Assembly: GCA_902766575.1 (NCBI GenBank) | Contig: CACXED010000186.1 | Location: 1-7,261, forward strand | Length of the DNA: 7,261 nt | Direction: 5' to 3' | DNA from: an uncultured Ruminococcus sp. | GTDB taxonomy: Bacteria > Bacillota > Clostridia > Oscillospirales > CAG-272 | Shown here: positions 1 through 6,077 of the stretch, one piece after another | Position numbering within the stretch: the first letter of the stretch is position 1 | Layout: each line of letters opens with the position of its first letter | Notes under the pieces: generated by a model | The model's database searches: none | What the model was told of the DNA's origin: nothing | The model's input: the letters and a program-made list of their open reading frames with translations, nothing else | Program-made: the position numbers and the translations under genes

Positions 1-1
1 C

Positions 2-1147
2 TTTATGCGCGATATCCGCACCACCCTCACGGCGGGCGACGACAACTACGATATCATCGACGGAATTCAATGGCGCGCCACTCCGCTCGCGGTCGAGGGG
101 TATTTCAAGAACCTCGCAGACGCGCCATATCTCGATTACTCGCAGCCCTGGTGGTCTAACGAGTACATGAACGACATTCAGGTCTCGGAGGATACACGCT
201 ATCTGCTTTCGGGCGATATCTCGGTCTGGCAGCTGCGCCACATGAGCTGTATGTACTTCAACAAAAAGCTCTATCAGAACGCTTTCGGCGACCCGAACGG
301 GCTTTACGAAACTGTCATGGACGGCAAGTGGACGCATGACCTGCTTGCAAAGTACGTCAAGGACGCATGGCAGGATCTCGACGGCGACGGCAAGGCGAGC
401 GAGGGCGATATCCTCGGAATCGGCTCGACCCCGGTCTCGCAGACCGATCACTTTGTCTATACCGCCGGAATAAGGTTCACCGAGCGCGACAAGGACGGCT
501 ATCCGAAGCTCATAACCGACCAGAACCGCAATGTCAGCGTGACGGAGAAGCTCTACGCGCTTTACTACGAGACCCCGGGAACACTTATTTATCCCGCGGC
601 AACCGCAATGGACAACGAGCTTGTAAAGCTGTTCAACGACTGCAATATGCTTTTCTACCCGAACCGCTTCTACTCGACCGAGAAGTTCCGCGATATGACC
701 GATTCCTACGGAATGATACCGTTCCCGAAGCTCGACGAGACTCAGGACAAGTATTACGCGCTCGTACACGACTCGACGACCCTGTTCTGCATACCCGTGA
801 CGGTAAAGGATATCGAAATTCCCTGCGCGGTGCTCGAAGCCATGTGCGCCGAGAACTACCGCACCGTGACTCCGGCTTACTATGAGGTCGCGCTCAAAGT
901 CAAGTACACGCAGGACGATATATCGTCGCAGATCATCGACATGATACATGAAAATGTCCGCACCGATTTCGTCTACGCGAACAACTACTGCTTCACATCT
1001 TCGGTCAAGCTCGGAACTATCGAGCGCACTCTGATGGGCTTTAACGCCGCCGCGAGCAAGAACTATATGTCTGCATACGATTCGATTAAGGACGCTGTCG
1101 CTAAGGATATTGAAAACATAATCCAGCAGGCAAAGGATAACCAGTAA
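2..1147 (+). CDS. Extracellular solute-binding protein of an ABC transporter (5' truncated)
   Basis: This is the C-terminal 381 codons of a periplasm-type, probably lipid-anchored, substrate-capture protein for an ABC importer, most likely for sugars or oligosaccharides. The frame is open to the window edge: a Phe codon precedes the first ATG at 5, and that ATG has no ribosome binding site. The true start and the expected lipoprotein signal therefore lie upstream, with roughly 100 residues missing by family length. Visible family features are an AGDDNYDII-like core strand at the left end, aromatic-rich ligand-cleft segments (PWW, about residues 48-50 counted from the ATG at 5), and a C-terminal helical region. 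Residues 124-135 form an EF-hand-like loop with acidic side chains at D124, D126, D128 and D135. Such DxDGDG insertions are common in solute-binding proteins of Clostridia and Paenibacillus. The gene ends in TAA just before a strong terminator. The substrate cannot be inferred, and no permease genes are visible downstream. Confidence 0.85.
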   Translation, partial: FMRDIRTTLTAGDDNYDIIDGIQWRATPLAVEGYFKNLADAPYLDYSQPWWSNEYMNDIQVSEDTRYLLSGDISVWQLRHMSCMYFNKKLYQNAFGDPNGLYETVMDGKWTHDLLAKYVKDAWQDLDGDGKASEGDILGIGSTPVSQTDHFVYTAGIRFTERDKDGYPKLITDQNRNVSVTEKLYALYYETPGTLIYPAATAMDNELVKLFNDCNMLFYPNRFYSTEKFRDMTDSYGMIPFPKLDETQDKYYALVHDSTTLFCIPVTVKDIEIPCAVLEAMCAENYRTVTPAYYEVALKVKYTQDDISSQIIDMIHENVRTDFVYANNYCFTSSVKLGTIERTLMGFNAAASKNYMSAYDSIKDAVAKDIENIIQQAKDNQ

Positions 1148-1155
1148 ATCTCAAA

Positions 1156-1189
1156 AAAGAGGTGCGCACGCTGAGTGCAGCACCTCTTT
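1156..1189. terminator. Bidirectional intrinsic terminator between convergent genes
   Basis: A perfect 10-bp outer stem (1156-1165 with 1180-1189) encloses an inner 4-bp stem (GCAC 1166-1169 with GTGC 1175-1178) and a GCTGA loop. Read on +, it lies 8 bases after the solute-binding protein stop and runs into a T-rich stretch. Read on -, it starts 4 bases after the stop of the membrane protein gene and ends in a run of six T (complement of 1153-1158). It can therefore end transcription from both convergent units. Confidence 0.9.
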
Positions 1190-1193
1190 CTTA

Positions 1194-2093
1194 TTATTCC
1201 TCGGGAGGAATTTCGGTATTTGCGGGCGTCCCGGAATTTTCCTGCGCCGGAAGCTCGTCCGGTGCATTTTCATCTCCAGCGCTCTTGGTGATCATCAGCC
1301 CCTCGACCACCTTTGTGCCTTTGCGCCCGGAGAGCTTGGTGTAGAGATAGCCGATAATCGAGAAGGTCAGCGCGCCGATGAAGTTGACGAACATATCCTT
1401 TATCGTGTCGATCAGCCCGATGTCCAGATAGCCGTTTATTCCGAGCGACTGACCGTTTACGGTCGTGTCGGTGATGCCCTTTATCTGCACCGCGACGTTC
1501 AGCCCGTCCGGATTGAGCAGCGTGGAGGAAATGGTCGTGATTATCGTGTCGCGCTGCATATCGGTGTGGAACAGCGCGTCCATGCTGAACTCGAAGAACT
1601 CCCACAGCACGCCTATCGTCATCGAGAAGCAGAAGGACACCATCGCGATGAAGAAGGGCGACAGATTCAGTCCGAATACCTTTTTCCGGTTAAGTATCAC
1701 GACGAGGGACAGTCCCACAGCCGCTGCCAGAAATCCGGTAGTGACGTGGAGCATCGTGTCCCAGAGCGCGAATCGCGTGTAGTAGCTGTTGATCTCTCCG
1801 AGGATCTCAGCCGCAAAGACGAATACCATCACAATACCCTCAAGCAGCGACGGCACTTCGACCTTGAACACCTTCTCGATCATCACCGGGAGCAGGAACA
1901 GAAAGAGAGTCACAACGCAGAGGAACACGTTCTCGTAGTTCCCGATAAAGAACTGACGCACCGCGACGAGGATAACCAGCGTCCGCAGCACTACATAAAG
2001 TATGAATGTGGATTTATTCTTGCGGTACTCGTTTGAGAGCTGCTTTATAAGTCCGGGCTTTTTCTCTTTTTTGACCTTTTTTTCTTTTTCCAA
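1194..2093 (-). CDS. DUF2238/YjdF-like polytopic membrane protein
   Basis: This is a 299-residue integral membrane protein of unknown function. After a highly charged Lys/Glu N-terminus (residues 1-12) there are about six hydrophobic segments, near 28-45, 55-72, 84-100, 113-134, 145-169 and 234-252. A hydrophilic Pro/Glu-rich tail follows from about 270. Motifs recalled for the DUF2238 (YjdF) family are visible: GEINSYY at 99-105, WDTMLH at 111-116 followed by a small-residue helix, GVLWEFFEF at 161-169, and D-x-x-x-DM-x-x-N-x-x-GA near 229-241. The conserved Asp, His and Glu lie in or next to membrane helices, but no reaction is known to me. The start is TTG at 2091-2093, chosen for the GGAGG site 9 bases upstream; an ATG overlapping that site hits a stop after four codons. 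It lies 60 bases downstream of flotillin, probably in the same operon. The family assignment is from remembered motifs only. Confidence 0.75.
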   Translation of the reverse strand: MEKEKKVKKEKKPGLIKQLSNEYRKNKSTFILYVVLRTLVILVAVRQFFIGNYENVFLCVVTLFLFLLPVMIEKVFKVEVPSLLEGIVMVFVFAAEILGEINSYYTRFALWDTMLHVTTGFLAAAVGLSLVVILNRKKVFGLNLSPFFIAMVSFCFSMTIGVLWEFFEFSMDALFHTDMQRDTIITTISSTLLNPDGLNVAVQIKGITDTTVNGQSLGINGYLDIGLIDTIKDMFVNFIGALTFSIIGYLYTKLSGRKGTKVVEGLMITKSAGDENAPDELPAQENSGTPANTEIPPEE

Positions 2094-2101
2094 GTTATAA
2101 T

Positions 2102-2107
2102 ACCTCC
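2102..2107 (-). promoter_or_regulatory. Ribosome binding site fixing a TTG start
   Basis: The - strand reads GGAGGT, followed by eight bases and then TTG (2093-2091). There is no in-frame ATG or GTG between this site and the TTG, so the rare start codon is well supported. Confidence 0.8.
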
Positions 2108-2116
2108 ATATGGCTA

Positions 2117-2149
2117 CAGCCGCCGTGGAAACACGGCGGCTTTGGCTGT
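2117..2149 (-). other. Strong intergenic hairpin between flotillin and the DUF2238-like gene
   Basis: A perfect 9-bp GC-rich stem (2119-2127 with 2132-2140) closes a 4-base loop. A competing pairing exists between ACAGCC (2117-2122) and GGCTGT (2144-2149). On the coding (-) strand the stem is not followed by a T-run, so it is not a standard terminator there. It sits directly between the flotillin stop and the ribosome binding site of the next gene. It may stabilise or process the mRNA, or cause partial termination. On + the following stretch is T-rich, so it could stop antisense transcription. Confidence 0.6.
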
Positions 2150-2153
2150 TATT

Positions 2154-3572
2154 TTATTCTGCGGGCTGAACCGGAGCGGACGAATCGCTCTCAGCTCCGG
2201 CGTCCTTCTTTTCGCTTCCAAGATAGGTCGGCAGATTCATTCCCGCCATGTCGAAAAGCTCGTTCATCGGAGGTATGGTTTTCATGAGCCCCGAGACGAA
2301 ATTCGCGGTAGCGGTCTTGCCGTCCTCGCCCTTGCCGCCGTCCCAGACGGTGACCTTGTCGATCTTGAGGTTCTTGACAGCCTCGACCTGGATCTTCGTC
2401 AGCTCCTCTAACTTGTCGGCGATCATCATGCGCACCGCGTCGTTCGACTCTCCGCCTGCGGACTTGACGAGCTCGGCAAAGCCCTCAGCCTGCTTTGTCA
2501 GAATCGAGCGCATACCGTCTGCCTCTGCCTGCATACGCATCAGAGTTGCGTCGGCTTCACCCTTTGCGCGGCGTCTGATCTGCTCGGCCTCAGCCTCGGC
2601 TTTCAGCTCAGCCTGCTTCTTCTCGATCTCAGCCTTGACGATGATGTCGGCTTCGAGAGTTGCCTGCTCGAGGGACGCACGCGCCAGCTCCGCGGACTTC
2701 TGAGCCGCGTAAGCCTCCTCGAGAGCCTTAGCCGCCTGAATCTTCTCAGCGGCGGTCGCGCGCTTGAGAGCCTCAGCCTCGCGCTCACGGCGGGCAGCCT
2801 CGGACTCGGCGACCTGAACCTTAGCCTCGTTCTCACCCTTGATAGCCTCGGAGTTTGCAAGCGAGACGCTGATTCTCTGGTCGCGCTCTGCGTTTGCAGA
2901 ACCGATAGCTCCCTCGCGGTCAGCCTGAGCGACCGAGATCTTCGCGTCGTTGATAGCCTTTGCAGCGGCTTCCTTACCGAGAGCGAGGATGTAGCCGCTC
3001 TCGTCGGTGATATCGGTGACGTTGACGTTGATTAGTCTCAGACCGATCTTTTTGAGCTCGGTCTCGACGTTTCTCGAAACCGCGTCGAGGAACTTGTCGC
3101 GGTCGGTGTTGATCTCCTCGATCTCCATCGTCGCGATGACGAGTCGGAGCTGACCGAAGATGATATCCTTTGCAAGCTCCTGAATATCGTCGAGCTTGAG
3201 CCCGAGCATACGCTCGGCGGCGTTCTGCATGACGCCCGGCTCGGTCGAGATGCCGACCGTGAAGCGCGAGGGGACGTCAACGCGGATATTCTGCTTTGAG
3301 AGCGCGTTCTTCAGGTCGACGTTGATGGAAATCGGCGTCAGGTCGAGGAACTCGACCGCCTGAATGACCGGCCAGATGAAAGCCGCGCCGCCGTGGATAC
3401 ACTTAGCCGAGCGCGAGGTTCCGTCGGAGTTGCTTCCGACCTTACCGTAGATGACCATGACCTTGTCGGAGGGGCATTTGCGGTAGCGCGACGCGATGAC
3501 TATAAGCGTCGTCAGAACCAGAAGCGCTATCACGCAGATGAGGATGAGCAGGCTTGAGGATGTAGCAGGCAT
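2154..3572 (-). CDS. floT: Flotillin (SPFH-domain membrane microdomain scaffold)
   Basis: This 472-residue protein has the full flotillin architecture. A single N-terminal membrane anchor (about 7-27) is followed by basic residues, then an SPFH/PHB domain (about 33-205). A long Ala/Glu-rich coiled coil with the typical EA repeats runs from about 205 to 370. The conserved C-terminal segment contains NLKIDKVTVWDGG (401-413), and an acidic, disordered tail ends the protein. Length is close to Bacillus FloT (about 509 residues). Flotillins oligomerise at the inner face of the membrane and organise functional microdomains that affect fluidity, signalling and secretion complexes. The ATG start is backed by an AGGAG site 8 bases upstream (complement of 3581-3586). 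The NfeD-like gene ends 30 bases upstream, the same order as yuaF-floT in Bacillus, which supports the FloT assignment. There is no sign of truncation. Confidence 0.95.
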   Translation of the reverse strand: MPATSSSLLILICVIALLVLTTLIVIASRYRKCPSDKVMVIYGKVGSNSDGTSRSAKCIHGGAAFIWPVIQAVEFLDLTPISINVDLKNALSKQNIRVDVPSRFTVGISTEPGVMQNAAERMLGLKLDDIQELAKDIIFGQLRLVIATMEIEEINTDRDKFLDAVSRNVETELKKIGLRLINVNVTDITDESGYILALGKEAAAKAINDAKISVAQADREGAIGSANAERDQRISVSLANSEAIKGENEAKVQVAESEAARREREAEALKRATAAEKIQAAKALEEAYAAQKSAELARASLEQATLEADIIVKAEIEKKQAELKAEAEAEQIRRRAKGEADATLMRMQAEADGMRSILTKQAEGFAELVKSAGGESNDAVRMMIADKLEELTKIQVEAVKNLKIDKVTVWDGGKGEDGKTATANFVSGLMKTIPPMNELFDMAGMNLPTYLGSEKKDAGAESDSSAPVQPAE

Positions 3573-3602
3573 GATTTTATCTCCTTTATGATTAAATTAA
3601 AT

Positions 3603-4190
3603 TCACTTGATCGCGCGCTCGACCATCACGAGACCCATCTCGTCGGTCGAAATTACCCGAACCGTCTCTCCGGTGCGCAGAGTGTCATCGGAATCGGTTA
3701 CGGCGTCGAGCTCGACATAGCGGTCCTGAACCACGATGTTGATCTTTCCGCGCCCGGTTCCCTTGGGCGGGATCGGAATGTAGACCTGACCGGTCTTGCC
3801 GACGGCGCTGCCGAGCTGGATGGTGCCGTTCGACTGGAGCTTGAGCACCGCTTTCATCAGATAGGCTATCCCGAACAGCGCGGCGGCTCCGCAGAGCAGG
3901 GCGAGGACTATCGCCGTCGCGCTCGGAAGCCCGAGGTCGATGAACACGATCCCCGACCATCCGGCTATGCAGAACATTCCGACTATCCCTCGCACCGAGA
4001 ACAGCGTCAGTCCGCCGTCTCCGGTATCCGCGTCGGGTATGCCGTCGCCGTCGATATCGGTCGGGTCGTCGCCGTCTCCGATTCCGAACAGCAGAAGCAC
4101 CGTCTGCACGATCAGCACCAGCGTCGCGGGGATTCCGATGAAGGCAAATATCCGCTGAAGATCGGTCAGCGAATTCCACCAGTTAGCCAT
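3603..4190 (-). CDS. NfeD-like membrane protein with OB-fold tail and an acidic calcium-type loop
   Basis: This 195-residue protein is the expected NfeD/YuaF-type partner of the flotillin encoded 30 bases downstream. Membrane segments lie near 13-36, 68-88 and 90-113. The C-terminal region, about 120-195, is a small beta-rich OB-fold-like NfeD domain with characteristic turns: G-x-x-G-x-V-Y-I-P-I-P-P-K-G near 131-144, an LRTGETVRVIS segment at 171-181, and a GLVMVE end strand. Between helices 1 and 2, residues 39-60 form a loop dense in Asp and Gly. It contains D45-x-D47-G-D49-G-x-x-D53-x-D55, a pattern shared with thrombospondin type 3 and EF-hand-like calcium sites; I do not recall this in standard NfeD proteins. 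The ATG start has an AAGGAG site 9 bases upstream (complement of 4200-4205). NfeD proteins are thought to assist SPFH proteins in membrane assemblies. Confidence 0.88.
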   Translation of the reverse strand: MANWWNSLTDLQRIFAFIGIPATLVLIVQTVLLLFGIGDGDDPTDIDGDGIPDADTGDGGLTLFSVRGIVGMFCIAGWSGIVFIDLGLPSATAIVLALLCGAAALFGIAYLMKAVLKLQSNGTIQLGSAVGKTGQVYIPIPPKGTGRGKINIVVQDRYVELDAVTDSDDTLRTGETVRVISTDEMGLVMVERAIK

Positions 4191-4249
4191 ATAGCTTCAC
4201 TCCTTAAAGTAATATTGCGGTTGAATATTGAAAGCTGCCGACGCTCTTA

Positions 4250-4834
4250 TCAGTGCGTGAACACCCTGTCGTAGAGCGAGTTGGCTTTCTGCCGGACGAG
4301 CGTGGAATAATAGGCGTAGATAATTATCTCGCAGGCGTTCTCGAGGCGTTTTCGCGCGCCGGGAGCACATTCCTCGTAGCTCATCAGCGTCCGCCCGATG
4401 AGCTTTCTGACCGTATCGCCGTCGGGCGACTCGCAGCCGTTCACGAGCTCGTCGATTATCCGGCAGAGGTAATCGTACAGAAGCGATTCGGGGATTATAT
4501 CGTCGCTTTTATCACCGGCGCGTCCGTTGACGTAGGTCAGCAGCGACGCGATACGCTCGAGCTGCATTGAGTCGCGCATCATGTTGATTATCAGTATCCG
4601 CGCGAGCTGATCCTTTCCGTAGCGCTTGTTGTGGGCGTTTGCGACCCAGCCGCGCTTTGTCCAGTTCTGCAGAGTCGAGCCGTCGATGCCGCAGATCTCC
4701 CGTATCTGCGATAGCATGATCCCATCGGTGATATAGAATATCTTATCGAGAAATTCAAGCCCGGTGACGTCGCCCATCTTCACCCGATCCATCTGCGTAC
4801 CGGGGATAAGCCGACTCTGGATTTCCAGCTTCAA
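4250..4834 (-). CDS. DUF1836 family MerR/HTH-like regulator
   Basis: This 194-residue soluble protein matches my recollection of the clostridial DUF1836 family. Its key stretch is an N-terminal helix-turn-helix near 38-64 (LSQIREICGI, then STLQNWTKRGWV). A wing-like segment with N69-K70-R71-Y72 and the conserved QLARILIINMMRDSMQLE helix (76-93) follow. The C-terminal half (110-194) is helical and may serve in dimerisation or ligand sensing. MerR-type folds bind palindromic operators, often inside promoter spacers. The start is TTG at 4832-4834 because an AAAGGAGA site lies just upstream, while the nearby ATG (4843-4845) is out of frame and stops quickly. An internal start at Met15 is possible but lacks a good ribosome site. 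It is the first gene after a consensus promoter containing a palindrome, so autoregulation of the flotillin operon is a reasonable inference. The effector is unknown. Confidence 0.82.
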   Translation of the reverse strand: MKLEIQSRLIPGTQMDRVKMGDVTGLEFLDKIFYITDGIMLSQIREICGIDGSTLQNWTKRGWVANAHNKRYGKDQLARILIINMMRDSMQLERIASLLTYVNGRAGDKSDDIIPESLLYDYLCRIIDELVNGCESPDGDTVRKLIGRTLMSYEECAPGARKRLENACEIIIYAYYSTLVRQKANSLYDRVFTH

Positions 4835-4844
4835 TTTCGCAGCA

Positions 4845-4852
4845 TCTCCTTT
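4845..4852 (-). promoter_or_regulatory. Ribosome binding site supporting the TTG start of the DUF1836 gene
   Basis: The - strand reads AAAGGAGA, with the TTG start 10 bases later. The ATG that overlaps the end of this site opens a frame of only four codons, so it is not the start. Confidence 0.65.
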
Positions 4853-4887
4853 CCTTGAGCCTTTGGCAGATTTATGTCTGCAATAAG

Positions 4888-4916
4888 ATTATATCATACC
4901 ATCACGTGATTGTCAA
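4888..4916 (-). promoter_or_regulatory. Consensus sigma-70/sigma-A promoter of the flotillin operon
   Basis: On the - strand a perfect TTGACA (complement of 4911-4916) is separated by exactly 17 bases from a perfect TATAAT (complement of 4888-4893). A TGA just before the -10 box makes it an extended -10 promoter. Transcription should start near 4880, giving a leader of about 45 bases before the DUF1836 gene. Such a full-consensus promoter would be strong unless repressed. Confidence 0.9.
4901..4910. promoter_or_regulatory. Perfect 10-bp palindrome in the promoter spacer, candidate operator
   Basis: ATCACGTGAT is its own reverse complement. It abuts the -35 box inside the 17-base spacer of the flotillin-operon promoter, the classic place for a repressor or MerR-type operator. 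The gene immediately downstream encodes a putative DNA-binding protein. That this is a binding site is an inference; only the symmetry and position are seen. Confidence 0.5.
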
Positions 4917-4979
4917 GAGTGTTTACAAATATTTTTCATAGTTCGGAACAAACCTGACAGACAGCTTGTCTAAACCGAC

Positions 4980-4986
4980 AGGAGGT
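4980..4986 (+). promoter_or_regulatory. Ribosome binding site that decides a GTG start
   Basis: AGGAGGT continues into GAT, complementing the 16S rRNA 3' end over about ten bases. It lies inside the longer open frame that begins with TTG at 4966, so that TTG cannot be its start. GTG at 4996 sits 10 bases after GGAGG and fits best. GTG at 4990 is only 4 bases away and is less likely. Confidence 0.7.
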
Positions 4987-4995
4987 GATGTGACG

Positions 4996-5610
4996 GTGGG
5001 CTATGTTTTTCTCGGAGTGTTCGCGGCTCTGCCGTACCTTATATTATTCGCGCTCGGAGCGGCTCTGCTCTGCGTATTCGGCGTTAAGCCGAGGGCTGCG
5101 CTCGTCGCAGCCGGAGCGGTTTCCCTCGCGCTGAACCTCGGGCTGTGTCTCGCGCTCGGACTGAACGCGGTGGATTACTCGGCAGCTGCGCTCGGGAAAG
5201 GACTGACGATTCTGCCCTATCTGCTCGCCGTCGGGCTGCTGACCCTGATCCCGAACGCGAAAATTCTCCTTGAAGCGGTCGAGGACGGCAGGACTGTCAG
5301 AGCGCGCAGAACAGTTATAAGCGCGATGCTGGCGACGGCGCTCGTCGTGTCGGGCGCGATGTGGTACAGCCGCCATCCGATTTTAATCATTCCCGAGGAG
5401 TGCGCGGCTTATGTAGACCGGGACATTCTGCGCGGCAGTCTCTGCTCCCGGCGCTTCGGGCAGATGACGCTCTATATCAGGGTAGTCGGCGCGACCGAGA
5501 CGAGCCTCTGCGCCGAGGCGGTGTATTTTCCGTTCTTCGACAGTCTCGGCTGCGCCCGCGAATACGACGCCGATACCGGCAGATGGGCAGGTGAATACTA
5601 TGAGCCGTAA
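4996..5610 (+). CDS. Unrecognised four-helix membrane protein
   Basis: I do not recognise this 204-residue protein. Counting from the GTG start, hydrophobic segments lie near 3-28, 34-56, 70-88 and 107-124. A short basic loop (RTVRARR, 99-105) sits before the last helix and would favour the cytoplasmic side. The remaining 80 residues (125-204) look soluble and mixed alpha/beta. They hold four cysteines (C136, C150, C172, C186) and end in an aromatic and acidic stretch (GEYYEP). If the basic loop is cytoplasmic, this domain faces outward and the cysteines could form disulphides; that is inference. Codon use resembles the neighbours. The gene is divergent from the flotillin operon, and I see no convincing promoter of its own in the 160-base gap. 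Its end overlaps a 39-codon ORF by 11 bases, suggesting translational coupling. Confidence 0.75.
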   Translation: MGYVFLGVFAALPYLILFALGAALLCVFGVKPRAALVAAGAVSLALNLGLCLALGLNAVDYSAAALGKGLTILPYLLAVGLLTLIPNAKILLEAVEDGRTVRARRTVISAMLATALVVSGAMWYSRHPILIIPEECAAYVDRDILRGSLCSRRFGQMTLYIRVVGATETSLCAEAVYFPFFDSLGCAREYDADTGRWAGEYYEP

Positions 5611-5719
5611 AGTTAAACTGCGTCTTGTTCTGATACTTCTCGCCGCGCTGACGCTGACCGCCGAGGGCTTTGAATATTGTTTCGAATCCGACCCGTCGAT
5701 GAATCCCTTCGGCTGGTGA
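5600..5719 (+). CDS. Small 39-residue membrane or secreted peptide
   Basis: This short ORF starts with ATG inside the last codons of the preceding membrane protein gene (11-base overlap) and ends with TGA. An AGGTGA ribosome site lies 5 bases upstream (5589-5594), so coupled translation is plausible. The peptide has a basic start (R3, K4, K6, R8), a hydrophobic stretch at about 9-21 rich in Leu and Ala, then a polar tail with one Cys, two Pro and a final Gly-Trp. That resembles a signal peptide or one short membrane helix followed by about 18 outside residues. No family is recognised. Support is position, ribosome site and composition only; a chance ORF cannot be excluded. Confidence 0.5.
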   Translation: MSRKVKLRLVLILLAALTLTAEGFEYCFESDPSMNPFGW

Positions 5720-5765
5720 AGCCTGTCGTATTTGTGAACAATTTGTAATATAATGCCGTCAGCCC

Positions 5766-5794
5766 TTGACAGCGGCTCACGGGAGTGCTATAAT
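5766..5794 (+). promoter_or_regulatory. trpE: Consensus extended -10 promoter for the trp leader
   Basis: TTGACA (5766-5771) and TATAAT (5789-5794) are both perfect and separated by 17 bases, with TGC directly before the -10 box. The start is expected near 5801, about 20 bases before the T-box stem I. Such a strong, apparently constitutive promoter fits a gene controlled by transcription attenuation rather than by initiation. Confidence 0.92.
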
Positions 5795-6024
5795 AAACTC
5801 AAATTTAACACATTAAACCGTTGAAGCGAAGATAACGGCAATGATGCCCTTACAGAGAACCTGAGAGGCTGAGAGTCAGGCAGGAAACAAGTTGTCAAAT
5901 GGATCGCGGAGGGCGCAGTCAAATGTGCAAGGCTATTGTACAGAGTATTCTGCGACGTCGGGCATACGTCAGTTGCCGGGGATATGCTGGTATCCCGTTA
6001 AAGCGCACGGCAAAGCCGTGAATT

Positions 6025-6077
6025 CAAGGTGGCACCGCGGATAGTGTCGTACAAACCAAGTACGTTATTCGTCCTTG
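6025..6077 (+). promoter_or_regulatory. T-box antiterminator helix
   Basis: CAAGG (6025-6029) pairs with CCTTG (6073-6077), below the seven-base bulge UGGCACC (6030-6036) that receives the tRNA acceptor end. Above the bulge, GCGGATAG (6037-6044) pairs with TTATTCGT (6065-6072), including G-U pairs. A capping hairpin joins CGTAC (6048-6052) with GTACG (6060-6064). Bases 6071-6077 are shared with the terminator, so the two folds exclude each other as in known T-boxes. Confidence 0.85.

Noticed and set aside
367..885. 172-codon open frame on + inside the solute-binding protein gene
   Set aside because: Arg-rich out-of-frame translation of a GC-rich gene; no ribosome binding site and no family features.
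2205..2860. Possible internal DNA repeats in the flotillin coiled-coil region
   Set aside because: The repetition is of Ala/Glu/Lys codons expected from the coiled coil, with no exact tandem unit.
3588..4274. 228-codon open frame on + opposite the NfeD-like gene
   Set aside because: It is antisense to a gene with clear family features and a good ribosome site. The protein is Arg/His/Asp-rich and low in hydrophobic order, typical of a shadow frame.
4922..4942. Possible + strand promoter (TTTACA, then CATAGT) for the unknown membrane protein
   Set aside because: Spacing is about 9 bases and the -10 match is poor; no usable pair was found in the gap.
4953..4982. Small inverted repeats (AGACA/TGTCT and CCTG/CAGG) touching the ribosome site of the unknown membrane protein
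   Set aside because: The stems are only 5 and 4 bp with a large internal loop; too weak to claim a translational switch.
5749..5754. TATAAT upstream of the trp promoter
   Set aside because: No acceptable -35 box lies 16-18 bases upstream, while a full-consensus promoter is found 40 bases further on.
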